A stretch of DNA of 64,000 nt, taken from NCBI RefSeq assembly GCF_044336245.1, contig NZ_CP172346.1:1736001-1800000 (forward strand), read 5' to 3'. This stretch comes from Schlesneria sphaerica. Its GTDB lineage: Bacteria > Planctomycetota > Planctomycetia > Planctomycetales > Planctomycetaceae. The translations under genes were made by a program, and so were the position numbers. The notes beneath the pieces are model-generated. The model did no database searches. It was not told the origin of the DNA and saw only the letters and a list, made by a program, of their open reading frames with translations. This document shows, piece after piece, positions 45,012-54,474 of the stretch (the stretch's first letter is position 1; every line of letters starts with the position of its first letter).

Positions 45012-47039
45012 CTACTGCGTTACCGGTTTAGGTCCAATGGCCCGCGTTCCCTTGCCGTGGCGGGCCTTCAGATCGAAGAGTCCGAAGATCTCGGATGCAT
45101 TCATGCTCAGCGAGACGTTCGTATCATCCCCCTCACCGAGAATCGCAGCGAACAGCTCACGTTTCTCGGTCAGGACTTTGTCAATTCTCTCTTCGATCGT
45201 GTCCTTCGAGATGAATCGTGTCACGATCACCTGGCTTTTGCAACCGATCCGGTGAGCTCGATTAATCGCCTGGTCTTCAATTGCCGGGTTCCACCACCGG
45301 TCAAACAGGAAGACATACCCGGCAAACTGCAGATTCAGTCCCACAGCCCCCGTCCCGTAACTCATCATCAACAGATGGGCATCCGGATCCTCTTTGAACC
45401 TGGCCAGAATCGGTTCCCGCTGTTTGTGGGGAATTCCGCCGTGATAGACGAGTGCACCATACTTTTCCATCGGCTTGGCGAGCCAATCGATCACCTTCGT
45501 CCACTGACTGAAGAGAATCGCCTTGCCACCACTGGCAGCGATTTCTTCCATATCCGCTTCAAGCCGCTCCAGCTTTGAGCTCTCGCCAGTCAGCGGGTCA
45601 AAGTTCGTAATCTGCTTCAGCCGCAGCACCAGTTCAAAGACGTGTTGTACCGTGATCGAATCACCCAGTTCATTCAGGTGAATGACTCCCTCTTTTTCTG
45701 CCATTTCATACGCATGTTTCTGGGCAGGAAGGAGTTCGAGGTAGGCATCGCGGTCCAACCGCGGCGGCATATCCTTCATCACCAGATTCTTGGTTCGGCG
45801 CAAGATGAACTGCTTCGCCAGAGACTGAAGCTGCCGCAGGTCAGGCGTCGCATTGGGAGGAACCACCTCGAGAAACTCGTAGAGTGCTCCCAACTCTTCC
45901 GGTCGATTTTCAATCGGCGTTCCGGTCAATGCCCAGCTTCGGCGGCGGGGAAGTGCCCGCGCAGTCACTGCGGTACGCGAAGTTCGGTTCTTGATTCGCT
46001 GAGCTTCGTCCAGCACGATCAAATCAAACTTGGGAAATTCACCTTCGCCAAATGCCGCGAAGTCGCGAACCAGTGACTCGTAATTCGCAATCAACACCGG
46101 GACGCCAGGCATCGTCCAGGTCAATTTGCGCCGCTCACTGTCCCCTTCGACCACGACAAACGGCAGTTCTTCGGCCCAGGTCTGGAACTCTCGCTGCCAG
46201 TTCGGGAGCAGAGGTTTGGGGCAAACAAGCAGCACCCGTCGGGCCTGTCCACTGCGGACCAGCAACCGGATTGCCGTGATGGTCTGCATGGTCTTGCCGA
46301 GTCCCATTTCATCCGCCAGCAGTGCAGATGAATGAGAAAAGAGCCAGCCAATTCCCTCATACTGATAGGGGAATGGCTCGAACGGCATAATCAGTTCCTG
46401 ACCGGCCAGCCACGTCTGCAGAGGAGGTTGCAGCAGATAGAAGAGTCGGTCTTCTACCGACAATGCATCGTCAGGTGGCTTGATCCGCGTGACGGCTTTT
46501 TTCTCGGGAACCTCGTTCAAACCATCGACGAGTGACGCAAGGGTCGGCGGTTCGTAGTCGGGCATGATCTCGATGGGGGGCGGCCCCAACGGTTCCTCGG
46601 GATTCTTACCCTTATTCTGCGCCGCAGCGTCGGCCTTCTGCTTTTCCAGCAGTGAGGCCCCTTCAGGGAACTGAATTCCAAAGGTTGCGACACGTTGCCG
46701 CGTGGGCTTCCAGGCCGGCATCAGCGCGGGAGGTTTCGGCATCCCCTGCGGCTCAACCTCGACCGAAGCCCAGCGTCGCATTGCGACATTCTGGCCCGAA
46801 GAATGAATATCCGCGCGCAATTTGAGTGGCACGGATTCCACTGCAACATCGCTGAGAAGTTCGTCCAGCGAATCCTGCGAGGCATCCCCCAGTTCCTGCG
46901 CGTCAATGGCCTTGAGCGGCGTCCAGTGGGGCCCCTGAAGTGACCCCGATTTTGCTCGCCGTACTTTTGACGCCAGCTCGCTGTCGGCTTTGAGATCGTC
47001 CCTGATCAATGCGTCCTCCGATGCGATCTGATTGTCCAT
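45012..47039 (-). CDS. SNF2-family DNA helicase/translocase
   Basis: The 675-residue protein has a 220-residue N-terminal region without recognised motifs, then the helicase core: PYQYEGIGWLF, LLADEMGLGKTMQT (motif I), VLIANYESL, VLDEAQRIKN (motif II as DEAQ rather than DEAH), WALTGTPIENR (motif III), AILFSQWTKVIDWL (motif IV), YGTGAVGLNLQ (motif V) and QAINRAHRIGCKSQV (motif VI). Family members move along DNA and remodel protein-DNA or RNA polymerase complexes. The start is ATG 47039; ATG 47042 precedes it. It follows the hypothetical gene at 47164-47736 and the kinase gene on the same strand. Confidence 0.93.
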   Translation of the reverse strand: MDNQIASEDALIRDDLKADSELASKVRRAKSGSLQGPHWTPLKAIDAQELGDASQDSLDELLSDVAVESVPLKLRADIHSSGQNVAMRRWASVEVEPQGMPKPPALMPAWKPTRQRVATFGIQFPEGASLLEKQKADAAAQNKGKNPEEPLGPPPIEIMPDYEPPTLASLVDGLNEVPEKKAVTRIKPPDDALSVEDRLFYLLQPPLQTWLAGQELIMPFEPFPYQYEGIGWLFSHSSALLADEMGLGKTMQTITAIRLLVRSGQARRVLLVCPKPLLPNWQREFQTWAEELPFVVVEGDSERRKLTWTMPGVPVLIANYESLVRDFAAFGEGEFPKFDLIVLDEAQRIKNRTSRTAVTARALPRRRSWALTGTPIENRPEELGALYEFLEVVPPNATPDLRQLQSLAKQFILRRTKNLVMKDMPPRLDRDAYLELLPAQKHAYEMAEKEGVIHLNELGDSITVQHVFELVLRLKQITNFDPLTGESSKLERLEADMEEIAASGGKAILFSQWTKVIDWLAKPMEKYGALVYHGGIPHKQREPILARFKEDPDAHLLMMSYGTGAVGLNLQFAGYVFLFDRWWNPAIEDQAINRAHRIGCKSQVIVTRFISKDTIEERIDKVLTEKRELFAAILGEGDDTNVSLSMNASEIFGLFDLKARHGKGTRAIGPKPVTQ

Positions 47040-47163
47040 CACCTGCGTGAATCAGGCTCTCGTCTTTTCCGAGAATACCGTCCATCTCAGCAGCTTAGGC
47101 AATCCCCGCTGCTTCTCATATCCCGATCAGTCGGACCATCCCCTCTTCAGAACAACCATCCCG

Positions 47164-47736
47164 TCAGGCGGGTCGTGCGAGACTGAGTCGAAGGGTTTCG
47201 ACCAAGGCTTCACGGACACGCTCGAAGGGTTCACGAAGATCTGCATCACCGGGAACCAGCTTCGAATAGTTCTCGACCTCGGTCCTGTCCTCGGGATGGG
47301 ATGCATGAAATGCGATCAATTCTTTGCCTAGCCGCAAGGACCCGGAGGCATCTCCACCATCCTCACCATTCCCCCTGTTCTTTGCTATTTCACTGGACTT
47401 TGAGTCCGGAGAAGTCGTCGGCAGGCTGGCGACAGGAAGTGATGTAACACTTCTCAGATCGAGCAGATCGGAAGTCTCAACCATGATCAAATGCGGTTTA
47501 ACCCCGACCTTTTCCAGTAGGGTGCGCCCAATCAGCTCTCCCAAAACGTAAGGTCTCAGGGTGGGGCCATAAAGAATCTGCTGGGTCCGATTTGGTTTCA
47601 CGGGCGAGGTGCATTGGAATTCCAGAGGACGACCAAACCGATTCGTGATCAGCAGTCCGCCGACGTATCCTCGTTCCTCGTCCTCAACCGCTGTCAGGAA
47701 GCCCAACCGAAACTGGTCGTGATTCCCGTTCGACAT
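47164..47736 (-). CDS. hypothetical protein between kinase and SNF2 genes
   Basis: The protein of 190 residues starts MSNGNHDQFRLGFLTAVEDEE and has a structured N-terminal half (about 1-115, RPLEFQCTSPVKPNRTQQILYGPTLRPYVLGELIG) and a low-complexity acidic/Ser-rich middle. The start at ATG 47736 has AAGGAAA upstream; the frame extends to 47874 but that part is not plausible. It shares its strand and spacing with the SNF2 gene. No function is assigned. Confidence 0.7.
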   Translation of the reverse strand: MSNGNHDQFRLGFLTAVEDEERGYVGGLLITNRFGRPLEFQCTSPVKPNRTQQILYGPTLRPYVLGELIGRTLLEKVGVKPHLIMVETSDLLDLRSVTSLPVASLPTTSPDSKSSEIAKNRGNGEDGGDASGSLRLGKELIAFHASHPEDRTEVENYSKLVPGDADLREPFERVREALVETLRLSLARPA

Positions 47737-47944
47737 GCATATTTCCTTAACGTTTTTCAGAGTTTTGCCCGGCAGTCCCCCGCAAGGGTGATTGCCACAT
47801 CTCGGGTGACTTTCCATTGATCGTCGGTTCGTCGGTGCGACTTGAATGTCAGAATTCCCACGTCCGAGCATCAACGATCGGGGCTGCGCGCTCTGGTGAA
47901 AATGCGTAAAGACGGGAACCTTTCCAAGTTTTATTGGCTGCGAC

Positions 47945-50284
47945 TCAGTCGCTTGGAACGGTTTTGCCAGTCAGAGACATCATCGTCGTTCCACTCCTCG
48001 CGGCGCGGGGCTGCCAGAACTTGAGCCACCGAGGTGCACGCTCACTCAACAGAGCAACAATCAACCACCAGGATCCGGCAACCAGTCCCAGCACCACCAA
48101 CACGCCGCCGATGGCCGAATTCAACATGCGGGCCTTCAATTCCTCCACGGGACGCAGAGCCACGTCCTTGCGTTCCTGTACGACCGCGGCCCATTTTGTG
48201 TTTCCCACCGGGCTGAACGCGGCCAGCCATTCCCCTCCATAGGTATCCGGGTCAAACTGATGAACAGGATCGATATAGTGTCGCGTCCGGTCATATTCTC
48301 CTTTTGCGACGCTGGGATCCCCCTTCTTGTTCTGTCGAATCAGTTCCTCCAGATTCTCCAGAACTTCATCATCGACGATTCCCTTCAATCGGAGCTTCCG
48401 GAAATCGGCTTCGCTGATCTGCCCCAGTTGCGAGTCATCCATCCAGCTATGGGCAAGTAACTGCCAATGACGCTCGCCGTCCAGATCCCCCCCATCGACG
48501 ATGGCCAGTTTGCGATTCACCCCGTCCGAAATCTGGGTCTGCCAGTTCCGCTGATAGTCCTTAATCAGACTCCCCAGTGTCAGGGTACGACAGAGCACCC
48601 CGATCACGTCTTCCGACTTTTGAGGATCGAACACGGGCACCGATAGCGCGACGACATAGAGTTCGTTCGACGCAGATTTGAACGGAATGGAGATCCGACA
48701 CGTCCGGATCGCGTGGATATCCACGGGAACTTCGTTGCGCGGCCAGTCATTGCCACTGCCGTGAAAGAAATCGCGCCAAGCCATGTTTTCATCCTGCATC
48801 TGACTGGCGGGCGATCTCCAGCGCTGGATCCCGCTCGCGTCCAGCAGGAACCAGCTTGAGTCCTGGACGCGGCTTAACTCTTTCGACCGCTCATCGTTTT
48901 CCCGCTTCAGTCGATCGAGGTGGTCAATCAGTGGTTTCCGCTGCGCGATGGGAAGCACGGCGAGGCTGGCAATCTCCTCCCGCAATCGCGTGTCGGCGGC
49001 CAGAGTCTCGAGCTCATGCCGCCGGTCTTCCAGTTCACGATTGATGCTGTCAGCCAGCAGATTTGCCGATAGAACATCACTTTCAAGCGCCCGGCGGATC
49101 AGATTGTCCTGAGTTGTCCGCACGGCATCATTCATCGTGTCCATTGCCAGTGGAGCGATACTCAACAGCAGCAGCAATGGCAGGATCAGCCCCAACAGAA
49201 TCAATGGTCGCCGGGCACGGAATCGCTCACGGCTGACCAGTTTATCCAGCACCGCCTGAGCATTCGGGAAACGCTTTGCAGGATCGGCAGCGAGGCAGCG
49301 ATCTACAATCTCACACAACTGCTGGTCGATGCCGAAAACGCTGCGGTGACTGGTCGGTCTGGCATCGGAACGAACGATTTGCCGGTAAATAGAGAGTCGT
49401 TCTTCGAGTGTCCCTGCGGAACTCAATCGTCGCTCGGTCTCTTCTGTCCGATGGGGCGGGGTGCCGGTGAGCATGTTAAAAATGAGTGCCCCCAGCGCGT
49501 AAACGTCCCAGCGAGCGTCCGGAACGGCCTTCAGATCCGCCTGCTCCGGAGCCATGTAGAAGAGCGTTCCCAAGGAATGGCTATGTTCGTCCGCCAGACG
49601 CGATTGGCCGAAGTCACACAGGCGAGGTTCGAAGTCCTGGTCCAGCAGGATATTCGCCGGCTTGAGGTCACAATGCAGAATCCCGCTTCCATGAGCGTGC
49701 ACCAGCGCCTGGCAGACGCGTGTGGCTATTCGGACAGCGTCCGCAACAGCGAGAGGGCCGACAGCCAGTCGAGCAGCCAGCGAACCGTTTTCGAGGTACT
49801 CCATCACATAATACGGGGGATCATGATCCCATCCGACAGCCAGCAAACCGACGATATTTCGCGAAGTGTACAGCACCGCCAGCTTTTCGACTTCACGTCC
49901 CAGCAGCGACCAGTCGACACCACGGCGGTGGGTGTAAAACTTGATCGCCACGTGCTTTCCCGTATTCTGTTCGCGGGCCAGCCAGACGGAGCCATACTTT
50001 CCTTCGCCGATCGGCTTGAGAATCCGGTAACCAGGCACGACGGAGGGGGCCTCCCCCGCCAATCCGCTCAGATCAAGAGATTTCTGGATCGACTCGGCGT
50101 CTTGATTCAGCGTATCGCTCAACACTTCGTGCGAAGCGATCTCTGTCGTCAATTGAGACCTGACCTGATCCACCACGCTCCAAAACCCTCTGGCAGTATT
50201 CGATTCGAACCCCGGAAGGATCAGCCTCCATCCGGAATAACGATACACCACATGGTGCTCCCACGTCGAGATCCCCGATGTCAC
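47945..50284 (-). CDS. membrane Ser/Thr protein kinase with Cache-like sensor
   Basis: The 779-residue protein has a cytoplasmic Hanks-type kinase domain (about 86-350): GEGKYGSV, Lys in VAIKF (K115), HCDLKPANIL (H204, D206), CDFGQ (D224) and YMAPEQ. A membrane helix follows (360-380), then an extracytoplasmic region (about 390-715) with a Cache/PDC-like fold containing SWFLLDASGIQRW and VVALSVPVFDP, then a second helix (724-747) and a short tail. This is a transmembrane receptor kinase: ligand binding outside, phosphorylation inside. The start is GTG 50284; no ATG is nearby and the frame is closed 19 bp upstream. Targets are unknown. Confidence 0.93.
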   Translation of the reverse strand: MTSGISTWEHHVVYRYSGWRLILPGFESNTARGFWSVVDQVRSQLTTEIASHEVLSDTLNQDAESIQKSLDLSGLAGEAPSVVPGYRILKPIGEGKYGSVWLAREQNTGKHVAIKFYTHRRGVDWSLLGREVEKLAVLYTSRNIVGLLAVGWDHDPPYYVMEYLENGSLAARLAVGPLAVADAVRIATRVCQALVHAHGSGILHCDLKPANILLDQDFEPRLCDFGQSRLADEHSHSLGTLFYMAPEQADLKAVPDARWDVYALGALIFNMLTGTPPHRTEETERRLSSAGTLEERLSIYRQIVRSDARPTSHRSVFGIDQQLCEIVDRCLAADPAKRFPNAQAVLDKLVSRERFRARRPLILLGLILPLLLLLSIAPLAMDTMNDAVRTTQDNLIRRALESDVLSANLLADSINRELEDRRHELETLAADTRLREEIASLAVLPIAQRKPLIDHLDRLKRENDERSKELSRVQDSSWFLLDASGIQRWRSPASQMQDENMAWRDFFHGSGNDWPRNEVPVDIHAIRTCRISIPFKSASNELYVVALSVPVFDPQKSEDVIGVLCRTLTLGSLIKDYQRNWQTQISDGVNRKLAIVDGGDLDGERHWQLLAHSWMDDSQLGQISEADFRKLRLKGIVDDEVLENLEELIRQNKKGDPSVAKGEYDRTRHYIDPVHQFDPDTYGGEWLAAFSPVGNTKWAAVVQERKDVALRPVEELKARMLNSAIGGVLVVLGLVAGSWWLIVALLSERAPRWLKFWQPRAARSGTTMMSLTGKTVPSD

Positions 50285-50824
50285 GTTGTTCGTCCCTGAG
50301 GGTCACCCGGACGTCATGCCGGGAAAGTTCGCTCAATTCCACTTTCCAGATCGGGACATGTTTCGAGGAACGTTGGAAGCTCCCTGGGTCACGCGGTCCG
50401 CATCAGCAGGACTTCTTTCAACGATTGCGCTCACGACACACACAGTTCAATCGACCTTGCCTCACTGGAATGCTGACTCGATTTATTCTCCTCTCCTTTC
50501 TCAGATTTGCCTAGCCTACAGCGCATCTGAAAACATAATGGTCTTTTAAAAGGTGGTCCGGAGCCAGGTAATTCCAACAATTCTTTGCACCAGATTGAAC
50601 AGCAATCGTACAGTCCCAGAACTTGGCAACTGAGACGCAAGAAAGCACATGGAGTAACGCCACTTGAATCTTAGTTTAAATATTCATTCCTGAATTTCGC
50701 GCCGTCCAATAATCCCCCTTTACATCGTGCTATCACGAAGCCAGGAAAAATAATTCTCTAAATACCAGTTGCGAGAAACCCCTCGACGCAAGTACTATGA
50801 AGCCGCCCATCTCTGGAGTCATCT
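50285..50824. other. divergent intergenic region upstream of the kinase gene
   Basis: About 540 bp between the divergent kinase gene and the small secreted protein gene, with an A+T-rich stretch near 50650-50800. Promoters for both directions are expected. Short open frames here are not convincing. Confidence 0.5.
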
Positions 50825-51286
50825 TTGCACGCAATTGTTACGAGTCGCGAATTCTTCAAAGGTTGTCGTGAACGACAGCTCCGGCTCGCTTTGTTGATCG
50901 TGGCAGGACTCTGCTCTGCAGTTCTGCTTGCTCCTGGTCAAGCAGAAGCAACTTGCGGTGACTATCTCCGTCACCATGCCGAATTTGATGGGGCTGAGTT
51001 TCAAAGCCAACTCGCGAAATGGCATTCGTCTTCAACGAACCTGCCCGCATCTCCATTGAAGAGAAAACCTTGTAATGGCCCCTCGTGCCAACAAGGGCCT
51101 CAAGAGGCTCCGCTGCACTCTCCTGTTGCAGTCCCTGAGCTTCAAGAACGCTGGATCTGGATGTTTCAGACCATTCTTCCCACGCCTGCACTGCTGAAGC
51201 ATCGCGCCCCGGCGTCAGAGTCCGTCCACGCGTTGGAATTCGTTTCCCGCTTGGATCGCCCGCCCAAATTCTCAACATGGCGGTAG
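50825..51286 (+). CDS. small secreted Cys-containing protein
   Basis: The 153-residue protein has a signal peptide (LRLALLIVAGLCSAVLLAPGQAEA, cleavage near residue 42) followed by TCGDYLRHHAEF and, after a spacer, PCNGPSCQQGP, so it has three Cys in the mature N-terminal part (CGDYL, then PCNGPSC). The same short pattern occurs in other planctomycete small exported proteins as I recall, but no function is known. The start is TTG 50825 with GGAG 6 nt upstream; no ATG is nearby. A hairpin (51308-51360) follows. Confidence 0.7.
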   Translation: MHAIVTSREFFKGCRERQLRLALLIVAGLCSAVLLAPGQAEATCGDYLRHHAEFDGAEFQSQLAKWHSSSTNLPASPLKRKPCNGPSCQQGPQEAPLHSPVAVPELQERWIWMFQTILPTPALLKHRAPASESVHALEFVSRLDRPPKFSTWR

Positions 51287-51307
51287 AAAACGAGCGTTAG
51301 ACTCGCA

Positions 51308-51360
51308 ACAAGTGCACATTCGATCTCCTTCTTCTTTCAGGAGGAAGGACCAGCACTTGT
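51308..51360 (+). terminator. imperfect stem-loop after the small secreted gene
   Basis: Outer arms 51308-51315 and 51353-51360 (ACAAGTGC/GCACTTGT) enclose a second pairing between a TCCTT block and an AGGAAGGA block. No T-tract follows. It begins 22 bp after the stop, so a transcript-end role is likely. Confidence 0.4.
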
Positions 51361-51797
51361 GCTCAACTCATCGGCCCCATTGGTACTAATGGTTCCAGTT
51401 TGCTTGTACCCCCAATTCCGCGACTCCATTGCGGAACAGGGTAAGGCAAGCGACTTCTCTCCACCAAATTCGATGCCGTTTTACGAACCAGTACGCGCAC
51501 GCGGGCGCCTCTGGCGTTCCGAATGGAATTCCATCAGCGAATTCTCATTAACACGGATTTGAAAACGGCTTGGGGGCAGATCGAGTAAGCGGACAGCGAG
51601 TCAAGCGCAGCCGATGCGGACGTCACTGCGATGACGACAGACGACTTGCGCCTTCATCATAGGTAATTCTTCGACTGCGGGATCTGCTCATTGCAGACAA
51701 GCCGCTGCGGGGACTTGTTAATGCCTGCGTCTTACATATAGCGTCGTTGTTCTACAGCTGATTCGTTTATCTACTTCATCCTACATAATCCAGCAGG

Positions 51798-51820
51798 CAT
51801 GCCATGACAGTTATGGCATG
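51798..51820 (+). repeat. 8-bp inverted repeat in the DUF1559 leader
   Basis: CATGCCAT (51798-51805) and ATGGCATG (51813-51820) form a perfect inverted repeat with a 7-bp centre, about 172 bp upstream of the ATG at 51993. It could be an operator or a leader hairpin. No equivalent was seen upstream of the other DUF1559 gene. Confidence 0.35.
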
Positions 51821-51992
51821 TTCTGGAGACTCACGGCTATATCCTGACGACCTGAGCTTAGTTCTTAAGTGTCACATTCTTGCAGGTCATCAATCAGCAT
51901 AGCGATACGGTCATCTGATCTCGAATTCAATGATCTGGTCTACTGGCATCGACCAGTCGCATTTCCTTCCCATCATCTTTGGAGACTTGGCC

Positions 51993-53015
51993 ATGAAGAA
52001 TGATCGTCGAAAAGCATTCACCCTGATTGAGCTGCTGGTGGTCATCGCCATCATCGCAGTCTTGATTGCACTGTTACTACCGGCAGTCCAACAAGCTCGC
52101 GAAGCAGCACGTCGAACACAGTGCCGTAACAATCTCAAACAGCTCGGACTCGCGTTTCACAATTATCATGACACCTACAACAAGTTTCCCGCCGACGGGA
52201 TCTGGACTCTGAACGGTGACCAGTCTAACCGGCAGCCCAGAAATTACAGTTGGGTTTGCGCGGTCCTGCCGTACGTCGATCAGGCTCCGCTTTACAACAT
52301 GATCAACTTCAGTCTGCCCGCACTGGGGCAGAATCTGGGTGGCAAGCCTCTCGAGACGATTCAGTTACAGGCACTGCTGTGCCCATCCGATATCGGATAT
52401 TTGCCGAGTCCACCCCACAATGGCTTGTCGTACGGCTCATATGCCGTTTCTCAAGGGTGGGACTGGTGGTCGAGAAACGAAGATACCCGCCTTGCGGGCG
52501 TTTTCATGCACAAGACGCACTTCTCGATCCGTGACATCGTTGACGGAACATCGAACACGATTGCGGCAGCAGAAACCGATTCGAGCAGCAACACAGGCTC
52601 GCAATTCGGTGGCCAGGGCCGAAAGCGAGTCGCTGGCGAGCGTGTATTCCGTACCCAACTGCTGGCGACACAAACCAACTGCGACAGTATGTCAGTCGGC
52701 GGGATCAGTCCTGGAATTCCGAATAACACCACCCTCTTTCCAGACGGTACTACCGCTGCCTGCGGTTCCAGAGACTGGTGGAAAGCAGGTCCCTACGCAT
52801 TTTCGCCGACCTACATTGCTGCTTATGCAGCCAACTCGGAATGGCCTGGGCCCAGCAGTTTCCATGTCAGCGGAATCCACGTTCTGATGGCAGACGGTTC
52901 GGTCCGGTTTACTTCCAACAGTCTGATGCACGATGGGAACTGGACGTTGTCGCTCTGGCAAGCCTTGCATTCGATCGCCGGGGCCAACGCTCAAGTTAGC
53001 ATCGGCGAGTTCTAA
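51993..53015 (+). CDS. DUF1559 protein with prepilin-type N-terminus
   Basis: The 340-residue protein has the prepilin leader MKNDRRKAFTLIELLVVIAI, the helix QQAREAARRTQCRNNLKQLG identical to that of the copy at 7532-8644, and the H-x9-DG motif (HVSGIHVLMADG) near the C-terminus. Start at ATG 51993 with GGAG about 8-9 nt upstream; the frame extends to 51930. Like the first copy it is followed by a small lipoprotein gene. Cell-surface location after prepilin peptidase processing is expected; exact function unknown. Confidence 0.93.
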   Translation: MKNDRRKAFTLIELLVVIAIIAVLIALLLPAVQQAREAARRTQCRNNLKQLGLAFHNYHDTYNKFPADGIWTLNGDQSNRQPRNYSWVCAVLPYVDQAPLYNMINFSLPALGQNLGGKPLETIQLQALLCPSDIGYLPSPPHNGLSYGSYAVSQGWDWWSRNEDTRLAGVFMHKTHFSIRDIVDGTSNTIAAAETDSSSNTGSQFGGQGRKRVAGERVFRTQLLATQTNCDSMSVGGISPGIPNNTTLFPDGTTAACGSRDWWKAGPYAFSPTYIAAYAANSEWPGPSSFHVSGIHVLMADGSVRFTSNSLMHDGNWTLSLWQALHSIAGANAQVSIGEF

Positions 53016-53230
53016 AGGCTGATCACGGTCGATTCTGTCATTTTCACTCTCACCACGATGGACGCCAGAAGGCTCGATTTCATTCTGAGCGTCCATCGGG
53101 GTGCTGGCGATGAATAAATCCATCGCTTTGCGGCAGGACATTGCTCCTGCCATCGGCACTCTGGTGCTGTTAAGTCAATAAACTCGCCTGGAGCATTTCC
53201 AGGCACTGTATGACGGGAGAGATTCAGTTC

Positions 53231-53647
53231 ATGGTGAAAAATTGGAAATACGCTGGATTGGCGGTCCTGTGTTTTAGCCTTTCCGGCTGCGGCGGCGGAC
53301 CAGCTCAATTGCCAGTTGTGACGGTCCCTGCCAAGTTGGTGCTTGATGATAAGCCCTATGGTCCTGCAACGCTGAGTCTGTCAGCAGCCAGCCCGGATTC
53401 AAAAATTCCCCCTGCAACCGGAACCGTCGCTTCCGATGGAAGCGTCGATCTGAAGAGCTATCCGAACAAACCGGGAATTGTCCCCGGCGAATACGTCGTC
53501 CTGCTGCTACCCGACCCCATGAAGATCGGGACCAGTCCGACGGCGGACAGTGTGAAAGTCACGGTCAGCAAATCGGCCGATCCTGTGGAAATCAAAATGA
53601 CTTCGAAGAAAGTTCGCACGGGAGCACCTCTGGGAGGAGGGAAATAG
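53231..53647 (+). CDS. small lipoprotein paired with DUF1559
   Basis: The protein of 138 residues has a lipoprotein signal (MVKNWKYAGLAVLCFSLSGC, lipobox LSGC) followed by Gly-Gly-Gly and a beta-rich domain with TVPAKLVLDDKPYGPATLSLSA and KPGIVPGEYVVLLLPDP, the same fold type as the lipoprotein at 6946-7407. ATG 53231 puts the signal at the N-terminus; ATG 53210 is possible. It follows the DUF1559 gene by 215 bp and is followed by a terminator. Confidence 0.85.
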   Translation: MVKNWKYAGLAVLCFSLSGCGGGPAQLPVVTVPAKLVLDDKPYGPATLSLSAASPDSKIPPATGTVASDGSVDLKSYPNKPGIVPGEYVVLLLPDPMKIGTSPTADSVKVTVSKSADPVEIKMTSKKVRTGAPLGGGK

Positions 53648-54075
53648 TTCCAATCGATCGGCAATAGAATACGGAGTTTTGTCGACGGGACAGATTTTCT
53701 GAATCTGCTCGGGCAAGGCGATCGACGATCGTCAGCGCTCAATCTATGGAGAGCCTCTCAGCAACCAACTGAGAGGCTCTCCTGCTTTCTATTCATGTCT
53801 CATTGCCGCAAAGCTTATTCGCCTCCGCAACCGGATAGCGGTCTCGAGCCCTTCAAGCTGTACTCAGTCGAAAACCGCGCTGACACTAGTCCCCGTCACG
53901 TCATGCCCGTCTGCTTGAAATGATCGCTCGCCTGTGAGCTCGGCGATCCGATCGGAACTCTTCACGGAACGTAAGGAAGGGCGGCACGTCGTTTGCAAAA
54001 TTGAGTGGGTAGACGTTCGCGGTTTGCAGCCGTGACAACCTACCATTCGATGACCAAATTCAAGGAGAAAGCAAA
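53648..54075. other. intergenic region after the lipoprotein gene
   Basis: The region holds a terminator at 53748-53782 (listed separately) and, beyond it, about 290 bp with no recognised feature leading to the DUF2171 gene. Confidence 0.55.
53748..53782 (+). terminator. Rho-independent terminator of the DUF1559/lipoprotein unit
   Basis: Perfect 14-bp stem (53748-53761 with 53769-53782), 7-nt loop, followed by TGCTTTCT. It lies 100 bp after the lipoprotein stop. Confidence 0.75.
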
Positions 54076-54474
54076 ATGGCTAACTCACTCAAGGAAAAAG
54101 CGGTTGAAGCGGGACAGGCTGTGGCAGACGTGGCCAAACGCGCCGGTGAGCAGATCGCTCAAGGGGCCGAGAACGCCGTGGGTTATGTGAAATCGGCGAC
54201 GGGGATGGGCCAATCCCAGTGTTGCGAGAGCTATTCCCAGATCAAAGACCACATGTCCGTCGTCGCCTCGTGCGGCAAGAAGGTGGGGGTCGTCGATCAC
54301 GTTGAGGGAAACGGGATCAAACTGACCAGAAACCACAGCTCCGATGGGCAGCATCACTACATCCCCGCTTCGTGGGTCGATCACGTCGACAGCGAAGTCC
54401 ATCTGAATAAGAACTCGATGGAAACAGAGAGTTCCTGGAAGTCAGACGCGGCCAGCTGCGGTTGCAGTCACTGA
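54076..54474 (+). CDS. DUF2171 domain protein
   Basis: The 132-residue protein has an N-terminal amphipathic helix (about 4-45, KEKAVEAGQAVADVAKRAGEQIAQGAENAVGYVK), a CC pair (about 49-50) and a DUF2171 domain (about 55-115: IKDHMSVVASCGKKVGVVDHVEG, IPASWVDHVDSEVHLNKN), and ends ASCGCSH. AAGGAGAAA lies just before the ATG. DUF2171 proteins resemble PRC-barrel stress proteins; function is unknown. A strong terminator follows, so it is monocistronic. Confidence 0.9.
   Translation: MANSLKEKAVEAGQAVADVAKRAGEQIAQGAENAVGYVKSATGMGQSQCCESYSQIKDHMSVVASCGKKVGVVDHVEGNGIKLTRNHSSDGQHHYIPASWVDHVDSEVHLNKNSMETESSWKSDAASCGCSH

Larger units (their letters stand above)
51287..51992. other. intergenic region upstream of the second DUF1559 gene
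   Basis: About 700 bp. It contains the hairpin after the small secreted gene (51308-51360), an 8-bp inverted repeat (51798-51820) in the leader of the DUF1559 gene, and no convincing gene. The 51359-51562 open frame has no family likeness. Confidence 0.5.

Noticed and set aside
49346..50299. Plus-strand open frame of 317 codons
   Set aside because: Antisense to the kinase domain with intact HCDLKPAN and DFG motifs.
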